Assembly: GCF_022213955.1 (NCBI RefSeq)
Contig: NZ_JAKNTW010000020.1
Span: forward strand, 186,001 to 250,000
Direction of reading: 5' to 3'
Length of the DNA stretch: 64,000 bases
From: Dolomitihabitans soli
GTDB lineage: Bacteria > Actinomycetota > Actinomycetes > Streptosporangiales > Streptosporangiaceae
Of the stretch, positions 31,709 through 40,413 are shown piece by piece (position 1 is the stretch's first letter; each line of letters begins with the position of its first letter). The position numbers and the translations under genes were made by a program. Under the pieces are notes generated by a model. It saw only the letters and a program-made list of their open reading frames with translations, did no database searches and was not told the origin of the DNA.

Positions 31709-33912
31709 CGATCGTGGTCGGACGGACGGTCGAGCGAGCCGGCCTGGCCCGCGTACGCGGTGAACAGCCGGCGCGACTCCGTGGCGAGGTCGCCCAGATC
31801 GTCCGGGGGCGACGCCGGGCCTTCCCGCAGGAAGAGCTGGGCGCGTTCGCGGAGCCGTTCCCGCAGTTCCGCCTCGTGGTGGTCGCCGGGCGTGGCGAGC
31901 GCGCGGTCGAGGCCGCGGGCCCACAACTCCCAGCGGTCGCGGTAGTAGCCGCCGACGAGCCCGGCCCAGTGCCGTCCCGCGTAGTCGTCGAGCAGCGGGC
32001 TGTCCGTGGTGCCCCACACCGTGATGACGCGGCGGGCGTTGTCCAGCAGGACCTCGCGGTCGGCCGGGCCGGCGGCCCAGGACAGCGCCTTCGCCTCCCA
32101 GGACTGGAAGGTGTATTCGGGCCGGGCGGCCAGCATCCGGTCCAGGTCGTCGAAGACGCGCAGGAACCGGCCGAGATGCGCCGGGCTGCCCGCGCCGAGG
32201 TGTACCGACCGCTCCACGGCGTCGAGGCGGTACCGGTCGGCGATCCTGCTCATGAACGCCAGGCCCACCTCGACGAGGTCGTGCCCCAGTGGGCCGGCCG
32301 TCAGGCCACGATCGTGCTCGGCCACCTCGATCATCCGTTCCCACGCCTGCACCAGGACGGCGGGCCGGTACCAGAGCATGCGGGCGACGTCGGCGCGCGA
32401 CTCCGCCACGTTGCCGGGCAGCCCCGTGTACGAGGGCTTGGCGGTGAGGGTCCCGTTGAACTGCTCGGGAAAGATCCGCATGCCCCGGGCGTCGTAGACC
32501 GTGTCCAGCAACCCGTGCCAGGCCGCCCGCAACTCGGCCGTCCACCGGCCCGCTCCGCCGTACCGCTGGGTCACGAAGGCGTCGAGCCAGGCGTCCACGT
32601 CGGCGACCCGGTTCCAGATCTGGTCGGCGACGAGTTCGAAGAAGACGGGGTTGTTGCGGGTGGCCTCCATGGCCAGGCCGAGGCCGGTGGGCGGGCTCGG
32701 CGACGCCAGCGCGGCGTCGATCGCGGACGGCACTCCGCGCAGGTCGGCGACCGGGTCGGTGCGGCCGCCGAAGTTGAGCAGCGCGCACCAGAGCCACGGT
32801 TTCCCGGAGAACTGGTCGAGGCGGTCCCACTGGGGGTCGTGTTCCGCCCACAGGTCCGCCACGAGCATCCGATTGCCCGGGATCGAGCCGAGAAAGGCGG
32901 CGACACGGTCCTCGGTCCAGAATTCCCGCTGGTAGGAGAACGGCCAGGCCTGCATGACCCAGACCGCGTCCGGGTCGGCGGCCCGCAGACCGGCCAGCGT
33001 CGCCGCCGCCACGGCCCCCGGGAAGGCCGGGTCGGCGTCTACCGGGATCATCTCGATGAACGGATCGGCGGCGTACCGGTGATCGGTGCCGAAGAGCTTG
33101 ATCTGGGCGCGGGTGATCTCGGTGCCGATCCGCTCGTACAGCGGGTCGGCCGGGTCGAGGACCCAGGTCTCGAACCCCTGCCAGTCGCGGCGGCCGGCCC
33201 CCGCCGACGACGACGCGATCTCGCGTGGGACGTGTCCGGTGAAGGCCGGGAGCACGGGCGTCATGCCGAAGGCGCGCTCACGGTCGAGGATGCGCGCCCC
33301 GAGCTCACGACGGCGTTCGATCCAGGACGCGGGAAGCGGACCGGCGAACCCGTCCAGGCAGCCCATGAACTGGAACGGCAGGTAGCCCGGCCCGCCCAGG
33401 AAGCCGCGGATCGTGTGGTCGTCGAGGCCGAGGCGGGAGTAGGCCGCGTGCAGCGCCGCCTCGTGGCCGGTGATGGCGAGCGGCATGGTGATGCCGTGCA
33501 AAGCCATCCAGTCGATCTCGCGTTCCCAGTCGGTCCAGTCCCAGTAGGGCATCGTGTAGCTGAAGGTGCAGAAGTTGAGGTAGTACCCCTCGCGGACGCG
33601 CGCCGTACCCCGGCGGAGCGGGCTGTCCGGAAGAGCGGTCACCCGCAGCGGCAGCACGGTGTCCCAGCCCACGGACAGACCGCAGCGTTCCCGCAGGTAG
33701 TGGTGGAGGGCGACGGACGCGCTCACCCCGTCCGTCGCGGCGATGGTGAGTTCCCCGCCACCGGCCGCGTACTCGTAGCCGCGTCCCGCGCCATGGTCAC
33801 GTCCCGTGCCGTCGGACGCGGCGAACCGGATCGACTCGGCCGCGGCTCCGAGAACGCGATGGGCGAGACCGTGGACGGCGTCCGCCCACAGCGGTTCGGC
33901 ATCGTCCGGCAT
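31705..33912 (-). CDS. Alpha-N-acetylglucosaminidase (GH89, NAGLU-like), cytosolic
   Basis: 735 residues in the NAGLU order: an N-terminal alpha/beta domain, then the catalytic barrel with REGYYLNFCTFSYTMPYWDW, EIDWMALHGITMPLA and GYLPFQFMGCL. It has the catalytic-acid region YAADPFIEMIPVD and the nucleophile region GLAMEATRNNPVFFELV, followed by a C-terminal helical domain. GH89 enzymes remove terminal alpha-linked GlcNAc. No signal peptide is present, so the substrate must be imported, presumably by the ABC system divergent from it. First gene of an overlapping three-gene operon. Confidence 0.9.
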   Translation of the reverse strand: MPDDAEPLWADAVHGLAHRVLGAAAESIRFAASDGTGRDHGAGRGYEYAAGGGELTIAATDGVSASVALHHYLRERCGLSVGWDTVLPLRVTALPDSPLRRGTARVREGYYLNFCTFSYTMPYWDWTDWEREIDWMALHGITMPLAITGHEAALHAAYSRLGLDDHTIRGFLGGPGYLPFQFMGCLDGFAGPLPASWIERRRELGARILDRERAFGMTPVLPAFTGHVPREIASSSAGAGRRDWQGFETWVLDPADPLYERIGTEITRAQIKLFGTDHRYAADPFIEMIPVDADPAFPGAVAAATLAGLRAADPDAVWVMQAWPFSYQREFWTEDRVAAFLGSIPGNRMLVADLWAEHDPQWDRLDQFSGKPWLWCALLNFGGRTDPVADLRGVPSAIDAALASPSPPTGLGLAMEATRNNPVFFELVADQIWNRVADVDAWLDAFVTQRYGGAGRWTAELRAAWHGLLDTVYDARGMRIFPEQFNGTLTAKPSYTGLPGNVAESRADVARMLWYRPAVLVQAWERMIEVAEHDRGLTAGPLGHDLVEVGLAFMSRIADRYRLDAVERSVHLGAGSPAHLGRFLRVFDDLDRMLAARPEYTFQSWEAKALSWAAGPADREVLLDNARRVITVWGTTDSPLLDDYAGRHWAGLVGGYYRDRWELWARGLDRALATPGDHHEAELRERLRERAQLFLREGPASPPDDLGDLATESRRLFTAYAGQAGSLDRPSDHDR

Positions 33913-33930
33913 CGCACCGCACCCCCTCGA

Positions 33931-33964
33931 TAATTAGTTACATACAGTACATAATTATTATGCT
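33931..33964. promoter_or_regulatory. ROK operator and promoter in the divergent amino-sugar region
   Basis: TAATTAGTTAC (33931-33941) and GTACATAATTA (33947-33957) are an inverted repeat matching at 9 of 11 positions, in a strikingly AT-rich island. TATGCT (33959-33964) on the plus strand fits a -10 box, so the dyad covers the -35 region. A repressor such as the adjacent ROK protein would control both the GH89 operon and the regulator/importer side. Confidence 0.6.
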
Positions 33965-34001
33965 AGCGTACCGGCACATCGGTCGAGCAACGGGAGAGGT
34001 C

Positions 34002-35264
34002 ATGGAGCAGCTGGTCGCCGCCGGCACGCGGTTCATGCGGGAGGTCAACGCCGTGGCCATCCTGCGGCGGCTGCGGACCGAGACCAGCATGAGCGTGTCC
34101 GCGCTGGCCAAGGCGGTCGGGCTGTCCCGGCAGGCGGTCGCCCGTTCGCTCAACGCGCTGGTCGACGAGGGGCTCGTCGAGTTCGGTTCCGTTGATCGCG
34201 ACTCCACCCGGGCGGGACGGCCCGCCCAGCTCGTGCGGTTCCGGGCGGAGGCGGGCCACGTGCTCGGCCTGTCGATCAGCCCGCAGGACCTGCGGGTGGC
34301 GATCTCGGACCTGGCCGGGACGGTCACCGCGGCCGACGTGACACCGCTCGGCGGCGGGGCGAGCGGCGCCGAGGTGGTGGAGACGCTCCTGTCCACGGTG
34401 CGGGGGGCACTGCAGGAGGCGGGCGTCAGGACCGGCGACCTCTGGTTCGCCTCGGTGGGCACTCCCGGCATAGTCGACCCGGCGACCGGGGTCATCAAGC
34501 TCATCCCGAGCATGCCCGGCCTGACCGGCGACCTCCTCGTGCGCCGTCTGGAGGAGTCGCTCGGCTGCCCCGTCTACCTGGACAACGACGTCAAGCTGGC
34601 CACCCAGGGCGAACGATGGCGAGGCGCCGAACGGCGCGAGGACTCCCTGGTGATGGTCCACTGGGGCGAACGCGTCGGCGCCGGGATCGTGCTGAACGGC
34701 GAGCTCTACCGCGGCACCTCCAACGACGCCGGCGACGTCGGCTTCCTCGACCTGTTCGCGGACGCGCCGGGAGCCGCACCCGCCACGGTGTCCCGCCATC
34801 CGCACGGCCTCGGCCCGTTCGAGGCCGTGGTCGGCGGCGCGGAGATCGTGCGCCTGGCCACGGCCGCAGCCCGCCGCGCCGGCGATGACCCCTTGCTGGC
34901 CCGGATCGACGCCGCCGGGGAACGCGCGTTCGACGCCGTGCTGGACGCCGTCACCGACGGCGCACCGCCGGCTCTGGAGGCGATCGACGTGGTCGCGAGC
35001 CGCTTCGCCAAAGGCGTGGCCGTGCTCCGGGCGATCCTCAACCCACGGCTTGTGGTCATCGGCGGACCCTTGGCGAGATGCGGCGAGACGCTGCTCACGG
35101 CGGTCCGGCGGCACCTCGCAGACCAGCTTCTGGACCAGCCGGCCCTGGAGGTCTCGGCGCTGCGGGACGACGCCGTCGTCCACGGGGCGCTGCGCCACTC
35201 ACTGGACGAGATCGAGCGCACCAGGTTCGACCTGGGAAGAAACGGTTTTCAGGAGGCTCGATGA
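34002..35264 (+). CDS. ROK-family transcriptional regulator
   Basis: 420 residues from ATG 34002, chosen for its GGGAGAGG site. An ATG at 33960 sits within the predicted -10 box and is probably not transcribed. The N-terminal winged helix (SVSALAKAVGLSRQAVARSLNALVDEGLVE) is followed by a ROK sugar-kinase-like domain (SVGTPGIVDPATG, YLDNDVKLATQGE, GAGIVLNGELYRG). The ROK zinc Cys cluster is not evident. It faces the GH89-murQ-kinase operon and precedes the ABC importer, and probably senses an amino sugar. Confidence 0.9.
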   Translation: MEQLVAAGTRFMREVNAVAILRRLRTETSMSVSALAKAVGLSRQAVARSLNALVDEGLVEFGSVDRDSTRAGRPAQLVRFRAEAGHVLGLSISPQDLRVAISDLAGTVTAADVTPLGGGASGAEVVETLLSTVRGALQEAGVRTGDLWFASVGTPGIVDPATGVIKLIPSMPGLTGDLLVRRLEESLGCPVYLDNDVKLATQGERWRGAERREDSLVMVHWGERVGAGIVLNGELYRGTSNDAGDVGFLDLFADAPGAAPATVSRHPHGLGPFEAVVGGAEIVRLATAAARRAGDDPLLARIDAAGERAFDAVLDAVTDGAPPALEAIDVVASRFAKGVAVLRAILNPRLVVIGGPLARCGETLLTAVRRHLADQLLDQPALEVSALRDDAVVHGALRHSLDEIERTRFDLGRNGFQEAR

Positions 35265-35331
35265 AGGCATCGAAAGCCACGCCTGCGGACACGATGCGCC
35301 CGATGTCGGTATCGCACATAGGAGAAAGGTC

Positions 35332-36666
35332 ATGCGTATGACGACACCAGTCCGGTGGCACGCGACATTGCTGGCGGTCGGCACCGCGGCGACACTCGCC
35401 CTGACGGCCTGCGCGGGCAGCGGCGGCTCGGCGGGAGGCACGGAGAGGAAGATCGACGTGTCGACGACCATCTCCAACGAACCGGTGACGCTCACCCTGG
35501 CCTACACCAACGACCCGCCCACCAAGGCGCTCATCGACGGCTTCACCAAGCAGCACCCGAACGTCACCATCAAGCCCCAGCTGACGCCGTTCAACGACTA
35601 CGTCAAGTCGATCAAACTGTCGATGTCGTCCGGCGAGCCACCGGACATCGCCCAGTACAACCCCGGCGCGATGAGCTCCCTGGTCCCCGCCGGCCTCATC
35701 CTGGACCTGGGCCCGTGGGCCAAGGCGCACGGCTGGGCCGAGAAGTTCCCGCAGGCCGGCCTGGAGGTCCTCACCTCCGACAAGTCGGCCAAACAGTTCG
35801 GCACCGGCAGCCTGTACGCCGTACCCGGCGGGCTTTCCGTCCTGGGCGTGTTCTACAACAAATCGATCCTGGCCGAAGCAGGCGTCAAGGACGTGCCGAA
35901 GACGCTGGCCGACTTCGAGGGCGCGATGCAACGCGTGAAGGACTCGGGGAAGGTCCCGCTGAGCGTCGGCGCGCTCCAGGTCGGCGGGTTCCACCTGTGG
36001 AACGCGCTGCTCAACGTCACCGGCGACGTCGGCGCCTACCGGCCCTGGGTGTACGGCCAGGCGGGCTCCACGATCGAGAACCCGGGCGCGCAGAAGGCCA
36101 CCCAGACGCTGTCCGGCTGGGTGCGCAAGGGGTTCGTCCCCGCGTCGGCGAACGCCACGGCCGACACCGACGCGCAGGCGAACTTCGCCAAGGGCAAGAG
36201 CGCGTTCCTGGTGACCGGCAACTGGGCCGCCGCCGCCCTGGAGGACGAGATGGGGGACGACGTCGGCTTCTTCCTCACGCCCTCGGAGTCGGGCGAGCCG
36301 GTGGCCGTCGCCTCCGGAGCGAGCGTCGCGTACGCCATCTCGGCGAAGACCGCGAACCCGAACGTCGCCGCGGCGTTCCTCGACTACCTGAGTTCACCCG
36401 AGGCGGCGAAGATCCAGTTCGACGGGGGGTTCATGCCGGTCGACACCAAGGCCGAACTGGACGCGGAAGGCCTGCGCGCGGAGATCACGACCGGCTTCAC
36501 CAGGGTGGCGCAGAGCAACGGGATCGTCCCGTTCCCCGACTTCGCCTCCCCCGGCATGATCGACAAGCTGACCCCTGGCGTCCAGGGCCTCATCAGCGAC
36601 ACGGTGACCGCCGACGACTTCCTGCGCTCCCTGCAGAAGTCGTGGGACGAGCACCATGGCTCCTGA
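35332..36666 (+). CDS. ABC importer substrate-binding lipoprotein (amino-sugar locus)
   Basis: 444 residues with lipobox LTAC (Cys27). It is a family 1 solute-binding protein (PDIAQYNPGAMSSLV, VLGVFYNKSILAEAG, AYAISAKTANPNVAAAFLDYL). AGGAGAAAGGT lies directly before the ATG. It starts 67 bases after the ROK gene and is followed by two permeases. In context it should bind an alpha-GlcNAc-containing oligosaccharide or a MurNAc sugar. Confidence 0.9.
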   Translation: MRMTTPVRWHATLLAVGTAATLALTACAGSGGSAGGTERKIDVSTTISNEPVTLTLAYTNDPPTKALIDGFTKQHPNVTIKPQLTPFNDYVKSIKLSMSSGEPPDIAQYNPGAMSSLVPAGLILDLGPWAKAHGWAEKFPQAGLEVLTSDKSAKQFGTGSLYAVPGGLSVLGVFYNKSILAEAGVKDVPKTLADFEGAMQRVKDSGKVPLSVGALQVGGFHLWNALLNVTGDVGAYRPWVYGQAGSTIENPGAQKATQTLSGWVRKGFVPASANATADTDAQANFAKGKSAFLVTGNWAAAALEDEMGDDVGFFLTPSESGEPVAVASGASVAYAISAKTANPNVAAAFLDYLSSPEAAKIQFDGGFMPVDTKAELDAEGLRAEITTGFTRVAQSNGIVPFPDFASPGMIDKLTPGVQGLISDTVTADDFLRSLQKSWDEHHGS

Positions 36667-37615
36667 CATGGCCGCACCCGTCTCCCCGCGGCGGGCGGCG
36701 CCCGCTCGCGGCGGGGACGGGATCGCCGCCGGGCGGGCAGCTCGCCCGCCCGGCGGCCGGCGCCGGGCGCGCGGCTGGCTCTACGTGCTCCCCGCGCTCG
36801 CGGTGTACCTGGGGTTCGCCATCTGGCCGGCGCTGAACACGCTGCGCCTGTCCTTCCTGACCTGGGACGGGATCCTGCCGCCGAGCTGGGCGGGCCTGGA
36901 GAACTACGTCAAGATCTTCCAGGACCAGGCGCTCTACGAGGCCGTCCTGCACAGCCTAGTGCTGATCGTCTTCTTCTCGCTCATCCCCGTCGCCGCCGGC
37001 CTGCTCATGACGGGCCTCCTGCTGGGGAAGGTACGCCGGGGAATGACGTTCTTCCGGGTCGTCTTCTTCCTGCCCCAGGTGCTGCCGCTCGTCGCCGTCG
37101 GCATCACCTGGCGGTGGCTCTACAGCGAGGACGGCGTCGTCAACCAGCTTCTCGGCCTGGCCGGGCTGGGGTCGTTCACCCGGGCCTGGCTGGGCGACTA
37201 CCACCTGGCGCTGATCGCGCTCGGGCTCATCGGCACCTGGACGATGAGCGGGCTGTGCATGATGCTCTTCCTCGCCGGGGCGCAGAAGATCGACCCATCC
37301 CTCTACGAAGCCGCCTCCCTGGAGGGCGCGGGGTCGTACCGGCAGTTCCGGCACGTCACCCTGCCCGGGGTGCGCAAGGAGATCACGATCGCCGGGGTCA
37401 TCACCACGATCGCCGCGCTGGCCAGCTTCGACCTCGTCTTCGTCACGACGAACGGCGGTCCGGCAGGGCAGACCAACGTGCCCGCGCTGCTCGTCTACCG
37501 GCTGGCCTTCAACGAGGGCGACATCGGCGGCGCCAGCGCGCTCGCCGTACTGCTGACCGTGATCGTGGTCGCCATCGTCAGCACCATCCGCTACGTGACA
37601 AGGGACAAGAGTTGA
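36656..37615 (+). CDS. ABC importer permease (MalF type, amino-sugar locus)
   Basis: 319 residues from ATG 36656, which overlaps the binding-protein gene by 11 bases; ATG 36668 is an alternative start two bases after that stop. Six hydrophobic segments (WLYVLPALAVYLGFAIWP first) and the EAA loop YEAASLEGAGSYRQFRHVTL. Forms the channel with the next gene. Confidence 0.88.
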   Translation: MAPDMAAPVSPRRAAPARGGDGIAAGRAARPPGGRRRARGWLYVLPALAVYLGFAIWPALNTLRLSFLTWDGILPPSWAGLENYVKIFQDQALYEAVLHSLVLIVFFSLIPVAAGLLMTGLLLGKVRRGMTFFRVVFFLPQVLPLVAVGITWRWLYSEDGVVNQLLGLAGLGSFTRAWLGDYHLALIALGLIGTWTMSGLCMMLFLAGAQKIDPSLYEAASLEGAGSYRQFRHVTLPGVRKEITIAGVITTIAALASFDLVFVTTNGGPAGQTNVPALLVYRLAFNEGDIGGASALAVLLTVIVVAIVSTIRYVTRDKS

Positions 37616-38433
37616 GTACGCGCGGCGGCGTCACCCTCCGATACGGTGCACTCGTCGTGATGGCGGTCACGGTGCTGTTGCCGTTCGTCGGCATCGTGCT
37701 GGCCGCCCTGCACTCCCCCGGCGCCCAGATCAGCGGGTTGAGCATTCCGGACCAGTGGTCGTGGCAGAACTTCGCGCTCGCCTGGGAGCGGGGCAACTTC
37801 ACCAACCTCATGCGTTCCAGCGTCCTGATCGCGTTCTGCGTGGTGCCGCTCGCGGTGGTGCTGGCCGTCCTCGCCGCCTTCGGGCTGACGGTCCTCAAGG
37901 TCTGGGGCAACCGGACGCTGTCGGCCGGGTTCGTGCTGGGACTCACGCTGCCGGTGGAGCTCGTGGTGGTGGCGCTCTACTTCAACCTGCGCGAGGTCGG
38001 CCTCACCAACTCCTACATCGGCATCATCCTCGCCGAGGCCGCGCTGTTCATGCCGTTCGGCGTGTACTGGATGCAGACCCACTTCTCGAGCGTCCCCGAC
38101 GAACTCGTCGAGGCGGCGCGCATCGACGGCGCCAGGGACCTCGTCGTCCTGCTGAGGGTGCTGCTGCCGATCTCGTGGCCGGCCATCACCACCTTGTCGG
38201 TCCTGTACTTCATGTGGTCGTGGAACCAGTTCCTGCTGGTCCTGGTCATGATGCAGGACCCGGACCGGCGGACCGCGCCGAGCGGCCTGGGGCTCTTCGT
38301 CGGCCAGTACTCGACGGACATCCCGTTGCTGGCGGCGGCCAGCCTGATCGTCATCGCGCCGATCGTTATCGTGTACCTCACGTTCCAGCGGAGCTTCGTC
38401 AACGGCATCTCGCAGGGCGCGATCAAGGGTTAG
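37612..38433 (+). CDS. ABC importer permease (MalG type, amino-sugar locus)
   Basis: 273 residues. The start is TTG at 37612, overlapping the previous stop (TTGA); this gives the normal family length and places GACAAGAG just upstream. The EAA loop reads EAARIDGARDLVVLLRVLLP. No ATPase gene follows, so a shared ATPase is expected. It ends 30 bases before a strong terminator. Confidence 0.87.
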   Translation: MSTRGGVTLRYGALVVMAVTVLLPFVGIVLAALHSPGAQISGLSIPDQWSWQNFALAWERGNFTNLMRSSVLIAFCVVPLAVVLAVLAAFGLTVLKVWGNRTLSAGFVLGLTLPVELVVVALYFNLREVGLTNSYIGIILAEAALFMPFGVYWMQTHFSSVPDELVEAARIDGARDLVVLLRVLLPISWPAITTLSVLYFMWSWNQFLLVLVMMQDPDRRTAPSGLGLFVGQYSTDIPLLAAASLIVIAPIVIVYLTFQRSFVNGISQGAIKG

Positions 38434-38462
38434 CGCGCCTGCGCCGTGGCTGTCGTGCACGC

Positions 38463-38496
38463 CCGGTCGCGCGCCGCCGGTGAGGCGCGCGACCGG
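38463..38496. terminator. Bidirectional terminator
   Basis: CCGGTCGCGCGCC (38463-38475) and GGCGCGCGACCGG (38484-38496) form a perfect 13-bp stem with an 8-base loop between the importer operon and the convergent tetR gene. Confidence 0.85.
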
Positions 38497-38503
38497 CTGA
38501 CCG

Positions 38504-39100
38504 TCAGGTGAGCGAGTCGATCCAGCGCTCCAGGCGACGGCCTTCGACCGTCATGAGCTCGGGGTCGCGGAAGGTGTTGGTGAGCAGGGAGATGCCCTGG
38601 TAGGCGGCGATCAGGGCGACCGCGAGCTCGCGGGCGTCACCGCGGCCCATCGCCTGGAACTGCCGCTCGGCCCAGTCGAGCAGCACCCCCATGACCTCGG
38701 CTATCACGCGGTCCAGGCCGTCGTCGCGTTTGTCCAGCTCGGAGGCCAGGGTTCCGGTGGGGCACCCGTACTTGGCGGCGACGTCACGCTGATCGACCCA
38801 GCCGCGGATCAGCGTTTTGAGTCGTTCCTCCGGAGCGGGCAGCTCGGCCAGCTCGGTGAGCATCTCGTCGAGCCGGCGGGCGTGCGCGTCGATCGCCGCC
38901 TCGATGAGCTGGTCCTTCGTCTTGAAGTAGTAGTAGACGTTGCCGACGGGGACGTCCGCCACCCGGGCGATGTCGGCGAGGGTCGTCTTCTCGGCGCCCT
39001 GTTCGTGCAGCACCCGCGCGGCGGCGTTCGCCAGCCGCTCCCGCTTCCCCGACCTCGACCCCGATCTCGTTGAGTTAGTCACCCAACTAAGAATAGACAC
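38504..39100 (-). CDS. TetR-family repressor of the NmrA/PPOX/dehalogenase operon
   Basis: 198 residues from GTG 39100; an in-frame GTG at 39082 is an alternative, because the GGAGAAGG site is only one base from the first GTG. HTH: TTLADIARVADVPVGNVYYYFKTKDQLI. The C-terminal ligand domain has CPTGTLASELDK, as in AcuR/YxaF-like TetR regulators. It is divergent from the NAD(P)-binding gene at 39166, and two operator copies lie in and beside the spacer. Confidence 0.88.
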   Translation of the reverse strand: MSILSWVTNSTRSGSRSGKRERLANAAARVLHEQGAEKTTLADIARVADVPVGNVYYYFKTKDQLIEAAIDAHARRLDEMLTELAELPAPEERLKTLIRGWVDQRDVAAKYGCPTGTLASELDKRDDGLDRVIAEVMGVLLDWAERQFQAMGRGDARELAVALIAAYQGISLLTNTFRDPELMTVEGRRLERWIDSLT

Positions 39101-39145
39101 ACCTTCTCCGATCCGCTATGGTCTCCAATTAAGTCAGTCAACTAA
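39074..39145. promoter_or_regulatory. Two TetR operators in the divergent promoter
   Basis: GTTAGTCACCCAACTAA (39074-39090) and TTAAGTCAGTCAACTAA (39129-39145) share AGTCA-nn-CAACTAA and are each inverted repeats of TTAGT-type arms. The first overlaps the N-terminal codons of tetR, and the second lies 20 bases before the NmrA-like start. This arrangement is typical of autoregulated TetR pairs. Confidence 0.7.
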
Positions 39146-39165
39146 CTCATAACGGAGCGCGACTC

Positions 39166-39981
39166 ATGATCGTAGTAACGGGCGGCACCGGGAACGTCGG
39201 ACGAGCGCTGGTAGAGGTGCTCGCCACCGCGGGCGAGCAGGTGACCGCCGTCTCCAGGCAACCCGCGCAACTGCCCGAGGGGGTACGGCACCGCCAGGCC
39301 GATCTGGCCGAGCCCGCGAGCCTCCGGGCGGCGTTCGAGGGGGCCGAGGCATTGTTCCTCATCGTCGCGGGCGATGATCCGGAGGCCGTCCTCGACGCCG
39401 CGAGGAAGGGCGGGGTCCGGCGGATCGTGCTGCTCTCCTCCCAGGGCGCGGGGACGCGACCGGAGAGCTACCGCCACCCTGCGGCGTTCGAGAAGGCCGT
39501 ACGCCTGTCCGGTCTGGAGTGGACGATCATGCGGCCGGGCGGTTTCCACTCCAACGCCTACGCATGGGCGGAGAGCGTCCGACTCCAGCGCACGGCTGCC
39601 GCGCCGTTCGGCGACGTCGGACTGCCCGCCATCGACCCGTCCGACATCGCCGAGGTGGCGGCGGTGCTCCTGCGCGAGACAGGCCATGGCGGGCGCACCT
39701 ATGAACTGACCGGTCCCGCGCTGGTCACCCCGCGGGAGCGGGGCGCGGTCATCGGTGCCGCGCTGGGCGAGCCGGTGCGGTTCACCGAGCAGACCCGCGC
39801 CGAGGCCAGGGCGCAGATGCTGCGGTTCATGCCCGAACCGGTGGCCGACGGCACGCTGGCCATCCTGGGTGAGCCCACGGCCGCCGAGCAGAGGATCAGC
39901 CCTGACGTGGAGCGGCTTCTCGGCCGGGCACCGCGCACCTTCGCCGACTGGACCGCGCGCAACATCGCCGCCTTCCGATGA
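39166..39981 (+). CDS. NmrA/atypical SDR NAD(P)-binding protein
   Basis: 271 residues. The start IVVTGGTGNVGRALVEVLA is the atypical-SDR GxxGxxG motif. RIVLLSSQGAG and WTIMRPGGFHSNAYAW follow the NmrA/QOR2 pattern, which lacks the classic YxxxK. Such proteins reduce quinones or sense the NAD(P) redox state. First gene of a three-gene operon under the TetR above. Confidence 0.87.
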   Translation: MIVVTGGTGNVGRALVEVLATAGEQVTAVSRQPAQLPEGVRHRQADLAEPASLRAAFEGAEALFLIVAGDDPEAVLDAARKGGVRRIVLLSSQGAGTRPESYRHPAAFEKAVRLSGLEWTIMRPGGFHSNAYAWAESVRLQRTAAAPFGDVGLPAIDPSDIAEVAAVLLRETGHGGRTYELTGPALVTPRERGAVIGAALGEPVRFTEQTRAEARAQMLRFMPEPVADGTLAILGEPTAAEQRISPDVERLLGRAPRTFADWTARNIAAFR

Positions 39982-40373
39982 ACAGGCCACCCGGCTCGGT
40001 CGAGGCCTTCCTCGCCGAGCCGCACCTGGCCACCCTGACCACCTTCAGGCCCGACGGCTCGCCGCACGTGGTGCCGGTGCGCTTCACCTGGGACGGCGCC
40101 GCGAGCCTGGCGCGCGTCCTGACGGTCGCCTCCTCGCGTAAGGCCAGGAACGTGATCGCCGACCCGGGTAGCCGCGCCGCGCTCTGCCAGGTGGCGGGAT
40201 TCCGCTGGGTCACCCTCGAAGGCGCCGCGACGCTCAGCGCGGATCCGCCGGCGGTGGCCGAAGGGGTACGCCGCTACGCCCGGCGTTACGCCTCTCCCCC
40301 GCCCGAACCGCCCGGCCGGGTCGTGATCCAGATCGCGGTGGACCGCGTGCTGAAACTCAACACCTCTTTCTAG
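39978..40373 (+). CDS. PPOX-class F420-dependent oxidoreductase
   Basis: 131 residues, overlapping the NmrA-like gene by ATGA. Split-barrel motif LATLTTFRPDGSPHVVPVRF, then SSRKARNVIADPGSRAALCQV. Length is normal for the family, unlike the truncated copy at 15942-16142. It probably uses F420 to reduce or transfer on a small substrate. Confidence 0.87.
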   Translation: MNRPPGSVEAFLAEPHLATLTTFRPDGSPHVVPVRFTWDGAASLARVLTVASSRKARNVIADPGSRAALCQVAGFRWVTLEGAATLSADPPAVAEGVRRYARRYASPPPEPPGRVVIQIAVDRVLKLNTSF

Positions 40374-40413
40374 AAAACTTCCCAGAACTTCCAGAACTCC
40401 CAGGAGCTCCCCC

